Origin: Scytonema hofmannii PCC 7110 | GTDB taxonomy: Bacteria; Cyanobacteriota; Cyanobacteriia; Cyanobacteriales; Nostocaceae | Length of the DNA stretch: 64,000 nucleotides | Direction of reading: 5' to 3' | Assembly: GCF_000346485.2 (NCBI RefSeq) | Contig: NZ_KQ976354.1 | Coordinates: 2,731,421 to 2,795,420, forward strand | In this document: positions 1-8,312 of the stretch, piece after piece | Position numbering within the stretch: the first letter of the stretch is position 1 | How the letters are laid out: each line of letters starts with the position of its first letter | The notes under the pieces: generated by a model | The model's input: the letters and a program-made list of their open reading frames with translations, nothing else | Told to the model about the DNA's origin: nothing | The model's database searches: none | Made by a program: the position numbers and the translations under genes

Positions 1-937
1 ATTTACTAGCTGAAGCCACTTCTTTTGCAGCCTTACCTCGTTCCCGTTCAATTTGTTTAACCACGCTTGCGGGGAGAAACCCTTTTTTACTCAAGGCTTT
101 GTCGAAGTTATCAACAGCCTCCTGAATAAGTTTTGTATTTTTATCTTTTTTGCCGTGTGCTCTAAGAATTTGAGCTTTGAGATAATATAATTCTGGATTT
201 TCTGATGTCACCTTCAGAGCACGGTTAGCATAATCTAGGGCTTGCGGGTACTGTTTCATATCTCGATAAGCAAGAGCAATTCCGCGATCGACTAAATACT
301 GAGGAGCCGCATTTTTTTCAAATTTTTCAATAGCTTGTTCTGGATTGGAAAAAGGCAAATTAACAGCGAGCATTAAATCCATGTAGCCTTTAACCAAATT
401 CAATTCAGGATCGCTCGCAGAAACAGCTTCAGCTAGATCCAAATACTTATAAACTTCTCGCAATCGGCTTAGGGCTTTGGGCGCACCACTGAGTGTTCCT
501 TCACGCTGTAGAATCACAGCCCCTTCTAAAAAATGTCCGACAGCACTATACAAATTGCCACGTAGAGGGTCGCTAGAAATAAGTTTTTGTGCAGTGTCTA
601 AGGTTTTTTTACTATACGTCTCTAGTGTATTCCAATCTTGATTCGTATATGCTAAAGATGCTTTCATCGCATAAGCTAAAGGTTCCTCGGATTCTTTGGT
701 GAGTGCTTCTTGTACGTGAGTCTCTGCTGCTTGATAATTCCCCTGCTCGAAAATTGATTTGAAAGCTGCTTCAGTTTTGTCACCAATCTTGCGAGGTTCA
801 TTAGTCCGAAACGGATCTGCGGCTAGAGAGGAATTGACACAGATATTCAGTATTAGGGCTGCTGCAAAAGCAACTTTAGCTAGGCTAGAAAGTCTAGCCA
901 TTACAATTTTTGGCAGCACTGGCAATTGTTCAGTCAT
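1..937 (-). CDS. Secreted TPR-repeat protein, C-terminus beyond window edge
   Basis: The minus-strand frame is open from an ATG at 937 to the window edge, so the gene is 3'-truncated by the window only. The protein begins with a short polar stretch, then a second Met (901) directly before a hydrophobic stretch ending in NSSLAADPF, which reads as a Sec signal peptide; 901 is therefore an equally good or better start. After it come helical repeats with TPR spacing (for example NYQAAETHVQEAL near residue 70 and QYPQALDYANRALKV near residue 235). TPR proteins of this kind act as protein-protein interaction scaffolds in the periplasm or thylakoid lumen. No enzyme motif is visible and I do not recognise an orthologue. 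Confidence 0.75.
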   Translation of the reverse strand, partial: MTEQLPVLPKIVMARLSSLAKVAFAAALILNICVNSSLAADPFRTNEPRKIGDKTEAAFKSIFEQGNYQAAETHVQEALTKESEEPLAYAMKASLAYTNQDWNTLETYSKKTLDTAQKLISSDPLRGNLYSAVGHFLEGAVILQREGTLSGAPKALSRLREVYKYLDLAEAVSASDPELNLVKGYMDLMLAVNLPFSNPEQAIEKFEKNAAPQYLVDRGIALAYRDMKQYPQALDYANRALKVTSENPELYYLKAQILRAHGKKDKNTKLIQEAVDNFDKALSKKGFLPASVVKQIERERGKAAKEVASASK

Positions 938-1300
938 GGTTACCTCAGAAAAATTACTGTTAAAAAAATTTTTATTTGTTACTTTGAATACCAAAGAAAT
1001 TGTTCTAATCCGTGTCTGTTTTTGTCAAAAGTTTCTATACTGGTTGACTTAGGCAATTTTTTTGAGTTCCCATAATTGTTGTAACTATTTTTTCAACAAG
1101 AATTTGCCACAATGGAGATAACTAGCGTGCAACAGCCGTCGGCGCAACTCTCACAAGGAGTGATTTGAAGCAAGATAGCCTTTGCTGCTAGAAATCATAA
1201 GTTAGCGAGGCAAATAATGCGCTATAAATTTTCCAGGAACTAGTTGTTCGTTGCTGTGTAATAAATAAGTAAGTTGCTGACTGTCTATTATTCTTAACAA
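938..1300. other. Divergent intergenic region
   Basis: About 360 bp between the minus-strand TPR gene and the plus-strand ATPase gene. It must hold both promoters. I see no RNA gene, repeat or strong hairpin in it; an ORF-like stretch overlapping the TPR gene on the plus strand is a shadow. Confidence 0.5.
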
Positions 1301-1969
1301 ATGCTCTATCTCAGAAATATAATTTACCATCCAACCGCCTGCCCAACTGCAATCCTCAAATCAATTAATCTAGAATTAGCACCCCAACAACTTGGTCTGA
1401 TCATTGGACCAAGCGGTTCTGGCAAAACTACGTTACTTGAAATTCTGTCTGGACTAGCCGAGCCTACCTCAGGATCTATCTTTTGGCGCGAACAAGAACT
1501 GCTCGCAGAACAGATGCAACAATTGGCTGGTTTAGTTTTTCAGTTTCCCGAACGACATTTTTGTGGCGGTACTATTTTAGAGGAATTGCGCTTGGGACAT
1601 CCAGAGTTGGGAACAGAGCGAGTTAAGCAAGCACTGAGTGAAGTAGGATTGGAGCATTTATCCCTCAGTACACCGCCTCATGCTTTAAGTGGAGGTCAGC
1701 AACGCCGTTTAGCTTTGGCTGTGCAGTTGATTCGTCAGCCCCATTTGCTGTTGCTTGATGAACCAACCGCAGGATTAGATTGGTCAATGCGACGACAATT
1801 GGTTAGTTTGCTGGCGAAATTGAAAAAAGATTGGACTCTACTCATCGTGACACATGATGCAGGAGATTTGTTAGCGATCGCAGATTGTTGCTGGACTCTC
1901 AAGCATGGTGAACTGCAATCAGCCGACCCAATGACACTGGTGTCAAAGGAGAGATTGGTGGTTAGTTAG
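1301..1969 (+). CDS. ABC transporter ATPase, ECF/CbiO-like (orphan)
   Basis: A 222-residue ATP-binding subunit. Walker A is GPSGSGKTT (about residues 37-45), the Q-loop is FQFPE (about 81-85), the signature is LSGGQQRR, Walker B is LLLLDEPTAGLD and the switch histidine lies in IVTHD. FQFPE is typical of the A components of energy-coupling-factor transporters, which drive vitamin or metal-ion uptake together with a T component and a substrate-binding S component. No T or S gene is nearby, so it would pair with proteins encoded elsewhere. Cyanobacterial orphans of this kind resemble the plant chloroplast NAP14/ABCI11 proteins linked to metal homeostasis; that functional link is inference. The ATG at 1301 leaves a full-length domain. 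Confidence 0.85.
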   Translation: MLYLRNIIYHPTACPTAILKSINLELAPQQLGLIIGPSGSGKTTLLEILSGLAEPTSGSIFWREQELLAEQMQQLAGLVFQFPERHFCGGTILEELRLGHPELGTERVKQALSEVGLEHLSLSTPPHALSGGQQRRLALAVQLIRQPHLLLLDEPTAGLDWSMRRQLVSLLAKLKKDWTLLIVTHDAGDLLAIADCCWTLKHGELQSADPMTLVSKERLVVS

Positions 1970-1986
1970 GGGGTAGGGTTGGGTTA

Positions 1987-2015
1987 GTAGGAGCGCAAGG
2001 TTCTGCGCCCACTAC
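1987..2015. terminator. Hairpin between convergent genes
   Basis: An imperfect inverted repeat with a GCGCA/TGCGC core flanked by GTAG/CTAC, only 17 bp after the ATPase stop and just before the end of the convergent small gene at 2018. It is well placed to act as a bidirectional terminator. The same core (GGGCGCAA/TTGCGCCC) recurs at 46358, so it is also a member of a dispersed palindrome family. Confidence 0.45.
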
Positions 2016-2017
2016 AA

Positions 2018-2284
2018 CTAACAAAATTGCCTGTTATTCAGCACTGCTTCCCCATGATCTGGAATCCACGCTAACCACTCATCTTGTGAAACCTGACACA
2101 AAAGCAAAGCTTCGTCAAAACTGTAGGGACTGGGCAGTTCTATCAATTTTACCCAGTTATTAGCCTGAAGTGAGTATGAAGGATAAAGGATAAAGGATGA
2201 AGGTATAAATTCTTTATTCTTCATACTAAGTGTACTGTCTTGGGAATTTATAAGCAGGTTTTCACTTGAGACTTCATATTTCAT
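2018..2284 (-). CDS. Small conserved cyanobacterial-type protein, N-terminus uncertain
   Basis: The open frame gives 88 residues, but only the last ~48 look like a real protein: WVKLIELPSPYSFDEALLLC followed by an acidic, Trp-rich tail with WIPDHGEAVL. I recall similar short proteins near pcyA in other cyanobacteria, with no known function. The first ~40 residues are encoded by a repeat of the form AAGGATAAAGGATGA (about 2172-2202) and flanking A/T-rich DNA, so the annotated ATG at 2284 may be an accident of repeat insertion and the original start may have been lost or be non-ATG near 2164. It ends convergently with the ATPase gene. Confidence 0.5.
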   Translation of the reverse strand: MKYEVSSENLLINSQDSTLSMKNKEFIPSSFILYPSYSLQANNWVKLIELPSPYSFDEALLLCQVSQDEWLAWIPDHGEAVLNNRQFC

Positions 2285-2434
2285 ACTTCATCCTTGGCTG
2301 TGTTAAAACCTTATCTCATGGGCTAATTAAAAAATATTTCTGTAACTAAGACTACAAAATAAATAATTTTTTGGAAAGGAAATGTTTTATAACTTTACGC
2401 TTTTCAAAAGCATCCTTCATGGACGGACGCGAAG

Positions 2435-2480
2435 CCCTAACCCCTAACCCCTAACCCCTAACCCCTAACCCCTAACCCCA
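2435..2480. repeat. Heptanucleotide tandem repeat (CCCTAAC)n
   Basis: Six to seven copies of a 7-bp unit, CCCTAAC, in the leader between the small minus-strand gene and pcyA. Short tandemly repeated repetitive (STRR) heptamers of this type are a hallmark of heterocystous cyanobacteria. There are no spacers, so it is not CRISPR. Confidence 0.9.
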
Positions 2481-2592
2481 GAGTGTTGAGTTGTGTTGCG
2501 AGTGAGTTCTGTTGCGTCTTGATGGGCGCTAGGCTGAAAAATAGGTAGGTCAACACAATCAATCCCTGCTAGGGATGGGTATAAAATTAAAC

Positions 2593-3333
2593 ATGACAAC
2601 AACTTCTTTCCCATCACTGCGCGAGCAACAGCATCCTTTAATTCGTCAATTAGCAGATTGTATAGAACAGACTTGGCACAAATACCTTGATTTGTCGCCT
2701 TATCATTTGCCTGCTGAGTTTGGTTATGTAGAAGGTCGGCTCGAAGGAGAAAAACTGACCATTGAAAATCGCTGCTATCAAACACCCCAGTTCCGGAAAA
2801 TGCATTTAGAACTGGCAAAGGTGGGAAATATGCTAGATATTTTGCACTGTGTTATGTTTCCCCGCCCAGAATACGACATACCGATGTTTGGGTGCGATTT
2901 AGTTGGAGGAAGAGGTCAAATTAGTGCGGCGATCGCAGACCTTTCTCCAGTTGACGTGGAATATAAATTACCCCCATTTTATACTTCTGCACTTGGGGTA
3001 CTGCCAAACCTCAACTTTTCTCAACCGCGTGAATTACCGGAGTGGGGACATATATTTTCAGAATTTTGTCTCTTTGTTCGTCCCAATTCATCTGAAGAAG
3101 AAAGTATGTTTCTCACTCGCGTACAAGAGTTTTTAGACATTCATTGTACGCAAGCTCTTATATCTAAACCAGTTTCACCAGAACACAGGCTAAACATTCT
3201 TGCTGGGCAAAGAAATTACTGCACTCAACAACAACAAAATGACAAAACTCGTCGCGTACTGGAAAAAGCTTTTGGTACAGATTGGGCAGAATGTTATATG
3301 ACTACAGTTTTATTTGATATACCTGACCAGTGA
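2593..3333 (+). CDS. pcyA: Phycocyanobilin:ferredoxin oxidoreductase
   Basis: PcyA makes the four-electron reduction of biliverdin IXalpha to phycocyanobilin with ferredoxin as donor, supplying the chromophore of phycobiliproteins and phytochromes. The protein aligns from memory with Synechocystis PcyA over its length: [57 protein letters not shown] and [13 protein letters not shown] are all present. The active-site residues known in Synechocystis (Glu76, His88, Asp105) fall at Glu73, His85 and Asp102, so the enzyme should be active. An in-frame ATG at 2575 would add six residues (MGIKLN); 2593 gives the usual start MTTTS and ~246 residues, close to family length. Confidence 0.96.
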   Translation: MTTTSFPSLREQQHPLIRQLADCIEQTWHKYLDLSPYHLPAEFGYVEGRLEGEKLTIENRCYQTPQFRKMHLELAKVGNMLDILHCVMFPRPEYDIPMFGCDLVGGRGQISAAIADLSPVDVEYKLPPFYTSALGVLPNLNFSQPRELPEWGHIFSEFCLFVRPNSSEEESMFLTRVQEFLDIHCTQALISKPVSPEHRLNILAGQRNYCTQQQQNDKTRRVLEKAFGTDWAECYMTTVLFDIPDQ

Positions 3334-3385
3334 CCAGTGACCAGTGACCAGTAATCAGTGACCAGTGACCAGTAATCAGTGACCA
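3327..3385. repeat. GACCAGT tandem repeat run
   Basis: Several direct copies of GACCAGT, interleaved with AATCAGT variants, begin at the pcyA stop and continue about 50 bp. The same unit occurs at 60352-60388, where it extends the apparent N-terminus of a kinase gene. Confidence 0.85.
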
Positions 3386-3403
3386 TCAACTCTCTTACTT
3401 TCT

Positions 3404-3445
3404 GTAGATTTGGTTACGTTTTTCAGTAACTTCTAAATGTAGAAT
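3404..3445 (+). promoter_or_regulatory. NtcA-type promoter for devBCA
   Basis: A perfect NtcA box, GTA-N8-TAC, occupies 3404-3417. After exactly 22 bp comes TAGAAT (3440-3445), fitting the -10 form TAN3T. This is the canonical layout of NtcA-activated (class II) promoters. It lies ~310 bp before the preferred devB start, giving a long leader. NtcA control of devBCA is known in Anabaena; use of this exact site is inferred from its spacing. Confidence 0.75.
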
Positions 3446-3660
3446 TCAATTAACAAGAGAAGATGAAGCCATACAACTTACAACTGTATGGCATTACTTT
3501 TATCCATTAATACTTTGTCTATGAACTTGTTGGTTAAGTTGAGATTTGCCGATATTAATAGACAGGCAAAGAATTTATTGTATCGATCTGTATTTAGTGC
3601 ATTTTAAAACCGTAATGATTTCAGCACCTTATCTTATAAGTTTTGATGGGTAAGTTTGCT

Positions 3661-3695
3661 AAGATCCCCGACTTCTTCAAGAAGTCGGGGATCTT
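3661..3695. repeat. Perfect 35-bp palindrome in devB leader
   Basis: Two 17-bp arms (AAGATCCCCGACTTCTT and its complement) surround one base. A near copy lies at 46186-46216 upstream of a phoD gene, so this is a dispersed palindromic repeat. It lies inside the N-terminal extension of the longest devB frame, one reason to prefer the downstream start. Confidence 0.85.
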
Positions 3696-3753
3696 GCAGC
3701 CCCTCATTAAATGCGACAGACTAGTAATTTGCTTTTTATCCAAAGAGGGGAAA

Positions 3754-5202
3754 ATGCAATCTAACGAACAACCACCTATATCAAGGTTAACTGAAAAATC
3801 AAATTTAAGGGAACAGCTCTTTTTTGATGATGAAAAATCAAAAGTTTGGTGGTTAATTGCTGTCTCCTTACCAGTCATGGTTTCCTTTGGTGCTTTGACT
3901 ATAGCGAAAGTCGAGCAAATCAGAAGGCTAAACACACCTGTACCTAGTGCGCCAGTTCCTACCAGTATTAATGCTGTGGGTCGTTTGGAACCGAGAGGGG
4001 AAGTGATTAAACTGTCTGCACCTGCAGGTCTTCAGGGTTCGTCACGAATTGAGCAAGTTTATGCGAAAGAGGGGGAACGGGTTCAAAGAGGTCAAGTCAT
4101 TGCCATTTTGGATAACTTTACCAGTTCTCAAGCAGCAGTGGAAGAAGCTAGAGCTAAACTGCAAGAATCTCGTGCTAATTTAGCAAATGTCAAAGCTGGT
4201 TCGCCGAGAGATATTCAAGCTCAAAAAGCAGTCATTGGTCGTTTGCAAGCTCAGTTAGCTGGGGAAAGAGATGCTCAGCAAGCAACAATTGCTCGTATAA
4301 CAGCACAGTTAAATGGGGAAAGAATTGCCCTGCAAGCAACAATCAATCGTATTCAAGCTGAAATAGAAGGGCAAAAAGATGCTTTGATAGCATCGGTTGC
4401 GCGTGTAAGAGCTGAACAACGCAATGCTCAAGTGGATGCCCAAAGATATGAAATGTTGTATAAAGAAGGTGCAATTTCCCAACAAGAACGAGACAGGCGG
4501 CGGTTGAGTTTGGAAACTAGCAATTCTTCACTTGCTGAAATTAAAGCTAACCAAAAACAAGTTATCGCAACTTTAAGACAGCAACTTGCTGAAGCTAGAG
4601 CTAACCAGCTAAAAACTGTAGCAACTTTGCAACAGCAACTGATTGAAGCTAGAGTCACGCGAGACAAAACTGTAGCAACCGTGCAAAGGCAAATTGATGA
4701 AGAAAGAGCGAGATTCAATAGAATTCAAGAAGTTCGTCCTATTGATATACAAATAGCACAGGCGCAAGTTGGTAATGCGATCGCATCTCTCAGGAGAGCA
4801 GAAGCACAACTCAGTTTAAGCTACATTAAAGCACCCATTTCTGGAGAAATTTTAAAAATCCATACCAAAGCAGGAGAAAGCATGAGCCAATACGGTATTG
4901 CTGAGATGGGACGAACCGATCAAATGGTTGTTGTTGCGGAAGTTCCAGAAGACAGTATTGGTAAAGTGCGTCTCGGTCAACAAGTTACGATCGCTAGTGA
5001 AAATGGAGCTTTTGATGGAGAATTACAAGGAACCGTCTCTGAAATTGGTAGGAAAATTGGCAAAAAAGATGTGTTAAATACCGATCCAGCAGCCGATATT
5101 GATGCCAGAGTTGTAGAAGTTAAAATTGCGCTCCCCCCACAAGATACCAAACGAGTTGCTAACCTCACTAATGCTAAAGTGGTTGTAGAAATAAATATAT
5201 AG
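3754..5202 (+). CDS. devB: DevB-type membrane-fusion protein of an ABC exporter
   Basis: HlyD-family periplasmic adaptor. One transmembrane helix (WWLIAVSLPVMVSFGALTIA) follows a short cytoplasmic N-terminus. Then come a lipoyl-like half (INAVGRLEPRGEVIKLSAPA), a very long coiled coil of heptads rich in Ala, Gln and Arg across the middle third, the second lipoyl half (LSYIKAPISGEILKIHTKAG) and a beta-barrel end. With DevC and DevA it would form a MacAB-like exporter working with a TolC-type outer-membrane channel; in Anabaena DevBCA exports heterocyst glycolipids. The frame is open from 3643, but that extension encodes a palindromic repeat; the ATG at 3754 follows GAGGGG and gives 482 residues, normal for the family. 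devC and devA follow in the same direction. Confidence 0.88.
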   Translation: MQSNEQPPISRLTEKSNLREQLFFDDEKSKVWWLIAVSLPVMVSFGALTIAKVEQIRRLNTPVPSAPVPTSINAVGRLEPRGEVIKLSAPAGLQGSSRIEQVYAKEGERVQRGQVIAILDNFTSSQAAVEEARAKLQESRANLANVKAGSPRDIQAQKAVIGRLQAQLAGERDAQQATIARITAQLNGERIALQATINRIQAEIEGQKDALIASVARVRAEQRNAQVDAQRYEMLYKEGAISQQERDRRRLSLETSNSSLAEIKANQKQVIATLRQQLAEARANQLKTVATLQQQLIEARVTRDKTVATVQRQIDEERARFNRIQEVRPIDIQIAQAQVGNAIASLRRAEAQLSLSYIKAPISGEILKIHTKAGESMSQYGIAEMGRTDQMVVVAEVPEDSIGKVRLGQQVTIASENGAFDGELQGTVSEIGRKIGKKDVLNTDPAADIDARVVEVKIALPPQDTKRVANLTNAKVVVEINI

Positions 5203-5267
5203 CTAATGGCTAATGGCTAATGGCAACTAACAACTAACCACTAACAACTAACAACTAACCACTAACA
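5203..5267. repeat. STRR run in devB-devC spacer
   Basis: The whole spacer is tandem units of GGCTAAT changing into AACTAAC/CACTAAC heptamers. It separates two co-transcribed genes and holds no visible promoter; the run ends a few bases before the devC ATG, so it also replaces a normal Shine-Dalgarno region. Confidence 0.85.
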
Positions 5268-6431
5268 ATGAACAAATTATTTAACAAAATCCCTTTAGCT
5301 TGGTTGCAGCTAAAGCGAGAAAAAACGCGTCTTGCTGTAGCACTTGCGGGAATTGCTTTTGCTGACATTCTTATGTTTATGCAGCTTGGCTTCCGGGATT
5401 CTCTGTATTACAGTAACGTTCGTCTTCATATGAGCTTGCAAGGAGATATTGTTTTAATTAATAATCAATCTAATGCTGTACTGTCATTAAAAACTTTTTC
5501 TCAACGGCGACTCTATAAAGCTTTAGATTTTCCAGCCGTTGAATCTGTTCATCCTATTTACATAGATTATGCTCCTTGGAAAAATCCTGTGACGGGTCGA
5601 GTTCGCAATCTTTTGATTGTCGGAATGAATCCTGAATTTAATGTGCTTAATTTATCTGGAGTTCAGGAAAATATAGATAAAATCAAATTACCTGATGTGG
5701 TTTTATATGACCGTTCTTCTAGGCAAGAATATGGTCCAATTGTGGCTGATTTTGAACAGAATAAAACTGTGACGGCAGAAGTGAGAAATCGGAAGATTAG
5801 GGTAGGAGGATTATTTACATTAGGTGCATCCTTTGGAGCAGATGGTAATTTAGTCACAAGCGATCTGAATTTTCTACGCATCTTTCCCCATCGCAGTTCG
5901 GGATTGATTGATATAGGTTTGATAAAATTAAAGCCGGGAGCAGATTCAATTGCTGTTGCTCAGAATTTGAAGACTTATTTACCTAAAGATATTAAGGTTT
6001 TCACCAAGCAAGAATTTGTTGATTTTGAGAGGAATTATTGGGCAAGCAGTACAGCAATTGGTTTCATTTTCTCCTTAGGGACAATCATGGGTTTCATTGT
6101 GGGAACTGTGATTGTTTATCAAATTCTTTATACTGAAGTGACAGACCATTTATCTGAATATGCTACTCTTAAAGCAATAGGTTATACACAAAATTATTTA
6201 TTAACTGTTATTTTACAAGAAGCTCTAATTTTAGCAATTTTAGGATATATGCCCGGAATAGCTGTCACTCTATTTTTGTATGACAGGGCTAGGGCTGCTA
6301 CTCTTTTACCCGTTTTTATGAGTGGGGAAAGAGCAGTTATGGTAATGATTTTGACGATGATGATGTGTTTTATTTCAGGTGCGATCGCTGTCCGGAAATT
6401 GCGTTCTGCCGATCCAGCAGATATCTTTTAA
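5268..6431 (+). CDS. devC: DevC-type ABC exporter permease
   Basis: A 387-residue FtsX/MacB-like permease. A first transmembrane helix lies near residues 20-40 (LAVALAGIAFADILMFMQLG), a periplasmic domain of about 220 residues follows, and three more helices are near 262-288, 310-338 and 352-372 (the last includes MVMILTMMMCFISGAIA). This topology is typical of DevC/MacB permeases. It lies between devB and devA in the order known for heterocyst devBCA and should be read from the NtcA-type promoter at 3404. Several devBCA-like operons can exist in one Nostocales genome, so the substrate (glycolipid or another lipid) is inferred from family, not proven here. Confidence 0.87.
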   Translation: MNKLFNKIPLAWLQLKREKTRLAVALAGIAFADILMFMQLGFRDSLYYSNVRLHMSLQGDIVLINNQSNAVLSLKTFSQRRLYKALDFPAVESVHPIYIDYAPWKNPVTGRVRNLLIVGMNPEFNVLNLSGVQENIDKIKLPDVVLYDRSSRQEYGPIVADFEQNKTVTAEVRNRKIRVGGLFTLGASFGADGNLVTSDLNFLRIFPHRSSGLIDIGLIKLKPGADSIAVAQNLKTYLPKDIKVFTKQEFVDFERNYWASSTAIGFIFSLGTIMGFIVGTVIVYQILYTEVTDHLSEYATLKAIGYTQNYLLTVILQEALILAILGYMPGIAVTLFLYDRARAATLLPVFMSGERAVMVMILTMMMCFISGAIAVRKLRSADPADIF

Positions 6432-6436
6432 GTGAA

Positions 6437-6570
6437 GGGTTAGTTGTTAGTTGTTAGTTGTTAGTTGTAAAGAGTAACCACTAATCACCAACCACTAACC
6501 ACTAACCACCAACCACTAATCACTAACCACTAACCACCAACCACTAACCACTAACCACCAACCACTAACA
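6437..6570. repeat. STRR run in devC-devA spacer
   Basis: About 130 bp of heptamers: GTTAGTT units first, then a long series of CCACTAA/CCACCAA units. It fills nearly the entire spacer. The two halves are reverse complements of each other (GTTAGTT against AACTAAC), so the transcript could fold back on itself. Confidence 0.88.
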
Positions 6571-6576
6571 TTTAAT

Positions 6577-7290
6577 ATGATGTATCCAGGACCTGTTATT
6601 TCTATCAAAAAGCTGAATCATTATTATGGCAGAGGTTCTTTAAAAAGACAAATTCTATTTGATATAAACTTGGAAATTTTTCCAGGTGAAATTGTCATTA
6701 TGACTGGACCATCAGGCTCGGGAAAAACAACATTGCTAAGCTTGATTGGTGGTTTGCGCTCGGTACAAGAAGGAAGTTTAAAATTTTTAGATGTAGAACT
6801 TTTTAGAGCCAGCCAAAAAAAATTAGTCAATATTCGGCGTAAGATTGGTTATATTTTCCAAGCTCATAATTTGCTGGAGTTTTTAACTGCAAGGCAGAAC
6901 GTGCAAATGGCAGTAGAGTTAAATCAGCACGTGTCTCCCCAAAACGCCATTGCTAAATCAGAAGCAATGCTGAGAGCAGTTGGTTTGGAGGAACGGATTA
7001 ATTACTATCCAGAACATCTTTCGGGAGGACAAAAACAAAGGATTGCGATCGCCCGCGCATTGGTCAATAGTCCATCACTGGTGTTAGCCGACGAACCGAC
7101 AGCAGCATTGGATAAACAATCAGGACGAGATGTCGTGGAGTTGATGCAGAGCCTAGCAAAAGAACAGGGAACGTCGATATTATTAGTGACCCACGACAAC
7201 CGCATTTTAGACATAGCAGACCGTATTGTAGAAATGGAAGATGGTCTTTTAGCCCGTGATTCTCAGGGAAAAATAGGGAGTAGGGAGTAG
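6577..7290 (+). CDS. devA: DevA-type ABC exporter ATPase
   Basis: A 237-residue ATPase of the MacB/LolD type. Walker A is GPSGSGKTT (about residues 44-52), the Q-loop is YIFQAHNLL, the signature is LSGGQKQR, Walker B is LVLADEPTAALD and the switch histidine is in LLVTHD. It would energise the DevB-DevC exporter. The last residues (GKIGSRE) are encoded by the start of a GGGAGTA repeat run that continues past the stop, so the C-terminal tail seems to have been replaced by repeat DNA; the core domain is complete. The ATG at 6577 is followed at once by another ATG at 6580. Confidence 0.9.
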   Translation: MMYPGPVISIKKLNHYYGRGSLKRQILFDINLEIFPGEIVIMTGPSGSGKTTLLSLIGGLRSVQEGSLKFLDVELFRASQKKLVNIRRKIGYIFQAHNLLEFLTARQNVQMAVELNQHVSPQNAIAKSEAMLRAVGLEERINYYPEHLSGGQKQRIAIARALVNSPSLVLADEPTAALDKQSGRDVVELMQSLAKEQGTSILLVTHDNRILDIADRIVEMEDGLLARDSQGKIGSRE

Positions 7291-7323
7291 GGAGTGGGGA
7301 GTAGGGATAGGGAAGAGGGATCT

Positions 7324-8208
7324 CTAGACCTTCTCACTCTTTACTGATTTTTTCTTTCCTGATGGACTGGGTGGCTTTGGCTGGCTTGGTAGATCTGGCT
7401 GTCCTGGAGTATTCGCATTAGGCTGACGACTTGTCCGGAAAGTCACATTTACACCCTCATTAGATTGTTCCAAAACTAACATAGGGGTAGGTTTAGCTTT
7501 TTGATCCCAATGCATATAGGCAATACGTCCTTGAATAGTTGGTTGCCAGGTATCATTATCATCAGCTGGGCTAAGAAAATTTTCAACACAGTCAATAATT
7601 TGGCTGATAGTGGCAGAAGTTGGTTGAGTGGGTAGCTTCATCATGCGGATTTGGATGCGGAACAGGACGCGCTTGACTACATTTGGCGGATTGCCAGTTT
7701 CATACTCTACGTCAAACATTTCATCGACTTGTCGTCCGTTGCTACTTGCTATACCCACAACACCCTGATTGGCTTGTCCCGGACGGAGTGCTTGCGAAAC
7801 TTTTTCTTTAACCAGGATTTTAATTTGATTAACGATCGCAAAATGAAATACTTCTTCTGACATCCGCATCCGCAGATAATCCAAGTTAAACTCCCGTGAG
7901 TTAATCAAATCGGGATTTGTTTCCATTTTACGAATAGTTTCTAAGGCGAGCTTAAACTTTTTGTCCAGTTCTCGCGTGCGGAACTGTTCAAACTTAATTT
8001 TTTTCTCCAGTTTTTTGATCTGGATTTTACCATATACAATCAAAGCAACAACAACCAAAACCAGTCCTAACGAAGCGATCCCCAAGATTGGGGTAAGTAT
8101 TTGAGACTCCGATGTTTGAACTTCTGAGGAAGCTTTAGTTGGTAAGGTCTTTGTTGTTGTTACAGGTTTTGGCTTTGCGGATTGAGCAACACTCACTGGG
8201 GTGGACAT
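7324..8208 (-). CDS. Single-pass membrane protein, cyanobacterial, unknown function
   Basis: A 294-residue protein with a Thr/Lys/Ser-rich N-terminus, one strong transmembrane helix near residues 41-63 (TPILGIASLGLVLVVVALIVYG), a basic coiled-coil stretch (KIQIKKLEKKIKFEQFRTRE, ~64-85), a mixed soluble domain and a Pro/Lys-rich tail. The likely orientation is N-out with the large domain in the cytoplasm by the positive-inside rule. I do not recognise a named family or catalytic motif. It is convergent with devA and divergent from the HAD phosphatase gene, so it is probably transcribed alone. Confidence 0.7.
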   Translation of the reverse strand: MSTPVSVAQSAKPKPVTTTKTLPTKASSEVQTSESQILTPILGIASLGLVLVVVALIVYGKIQIKKLEKKIKFEQFRTRELDKKFKLALETIRKMETNPDLINSREFNLDYLRMRMSEEVFHFAIVNQIKILVKEKVSQALRPGQANQGVVGIASSNGRQVDEMFDVEYETGNPPNVVKRVLFRIQIRMMKLPTQPTSATISQIIDCVENFLSPADDNDTWQPTIQGRIAYMHWDQKAKPTPMLVLEQSNEGVNVTFRTSRQPNANTPGQPDLPSQPKPPSPSGKKKSVKSEKV

Positions 8209-8312
8209 GATTCACAAACACAGAAATAGATTCCTTATGCTTAGGATGCCCAAATCGTCTATCCTAAATTGCGGTGTTGTTAGTGTTTTTTACACCTTTT
8301 CTTTTACCGCAT

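Noticed and set aside
2435-2480. CRISPR-like direct repeats
   Set aside because: Seven-base units without spacers; STRR, not CRISPR. The WD40 and RTX repeats were rejected as CRISPR for the same reason: no unique spacers.
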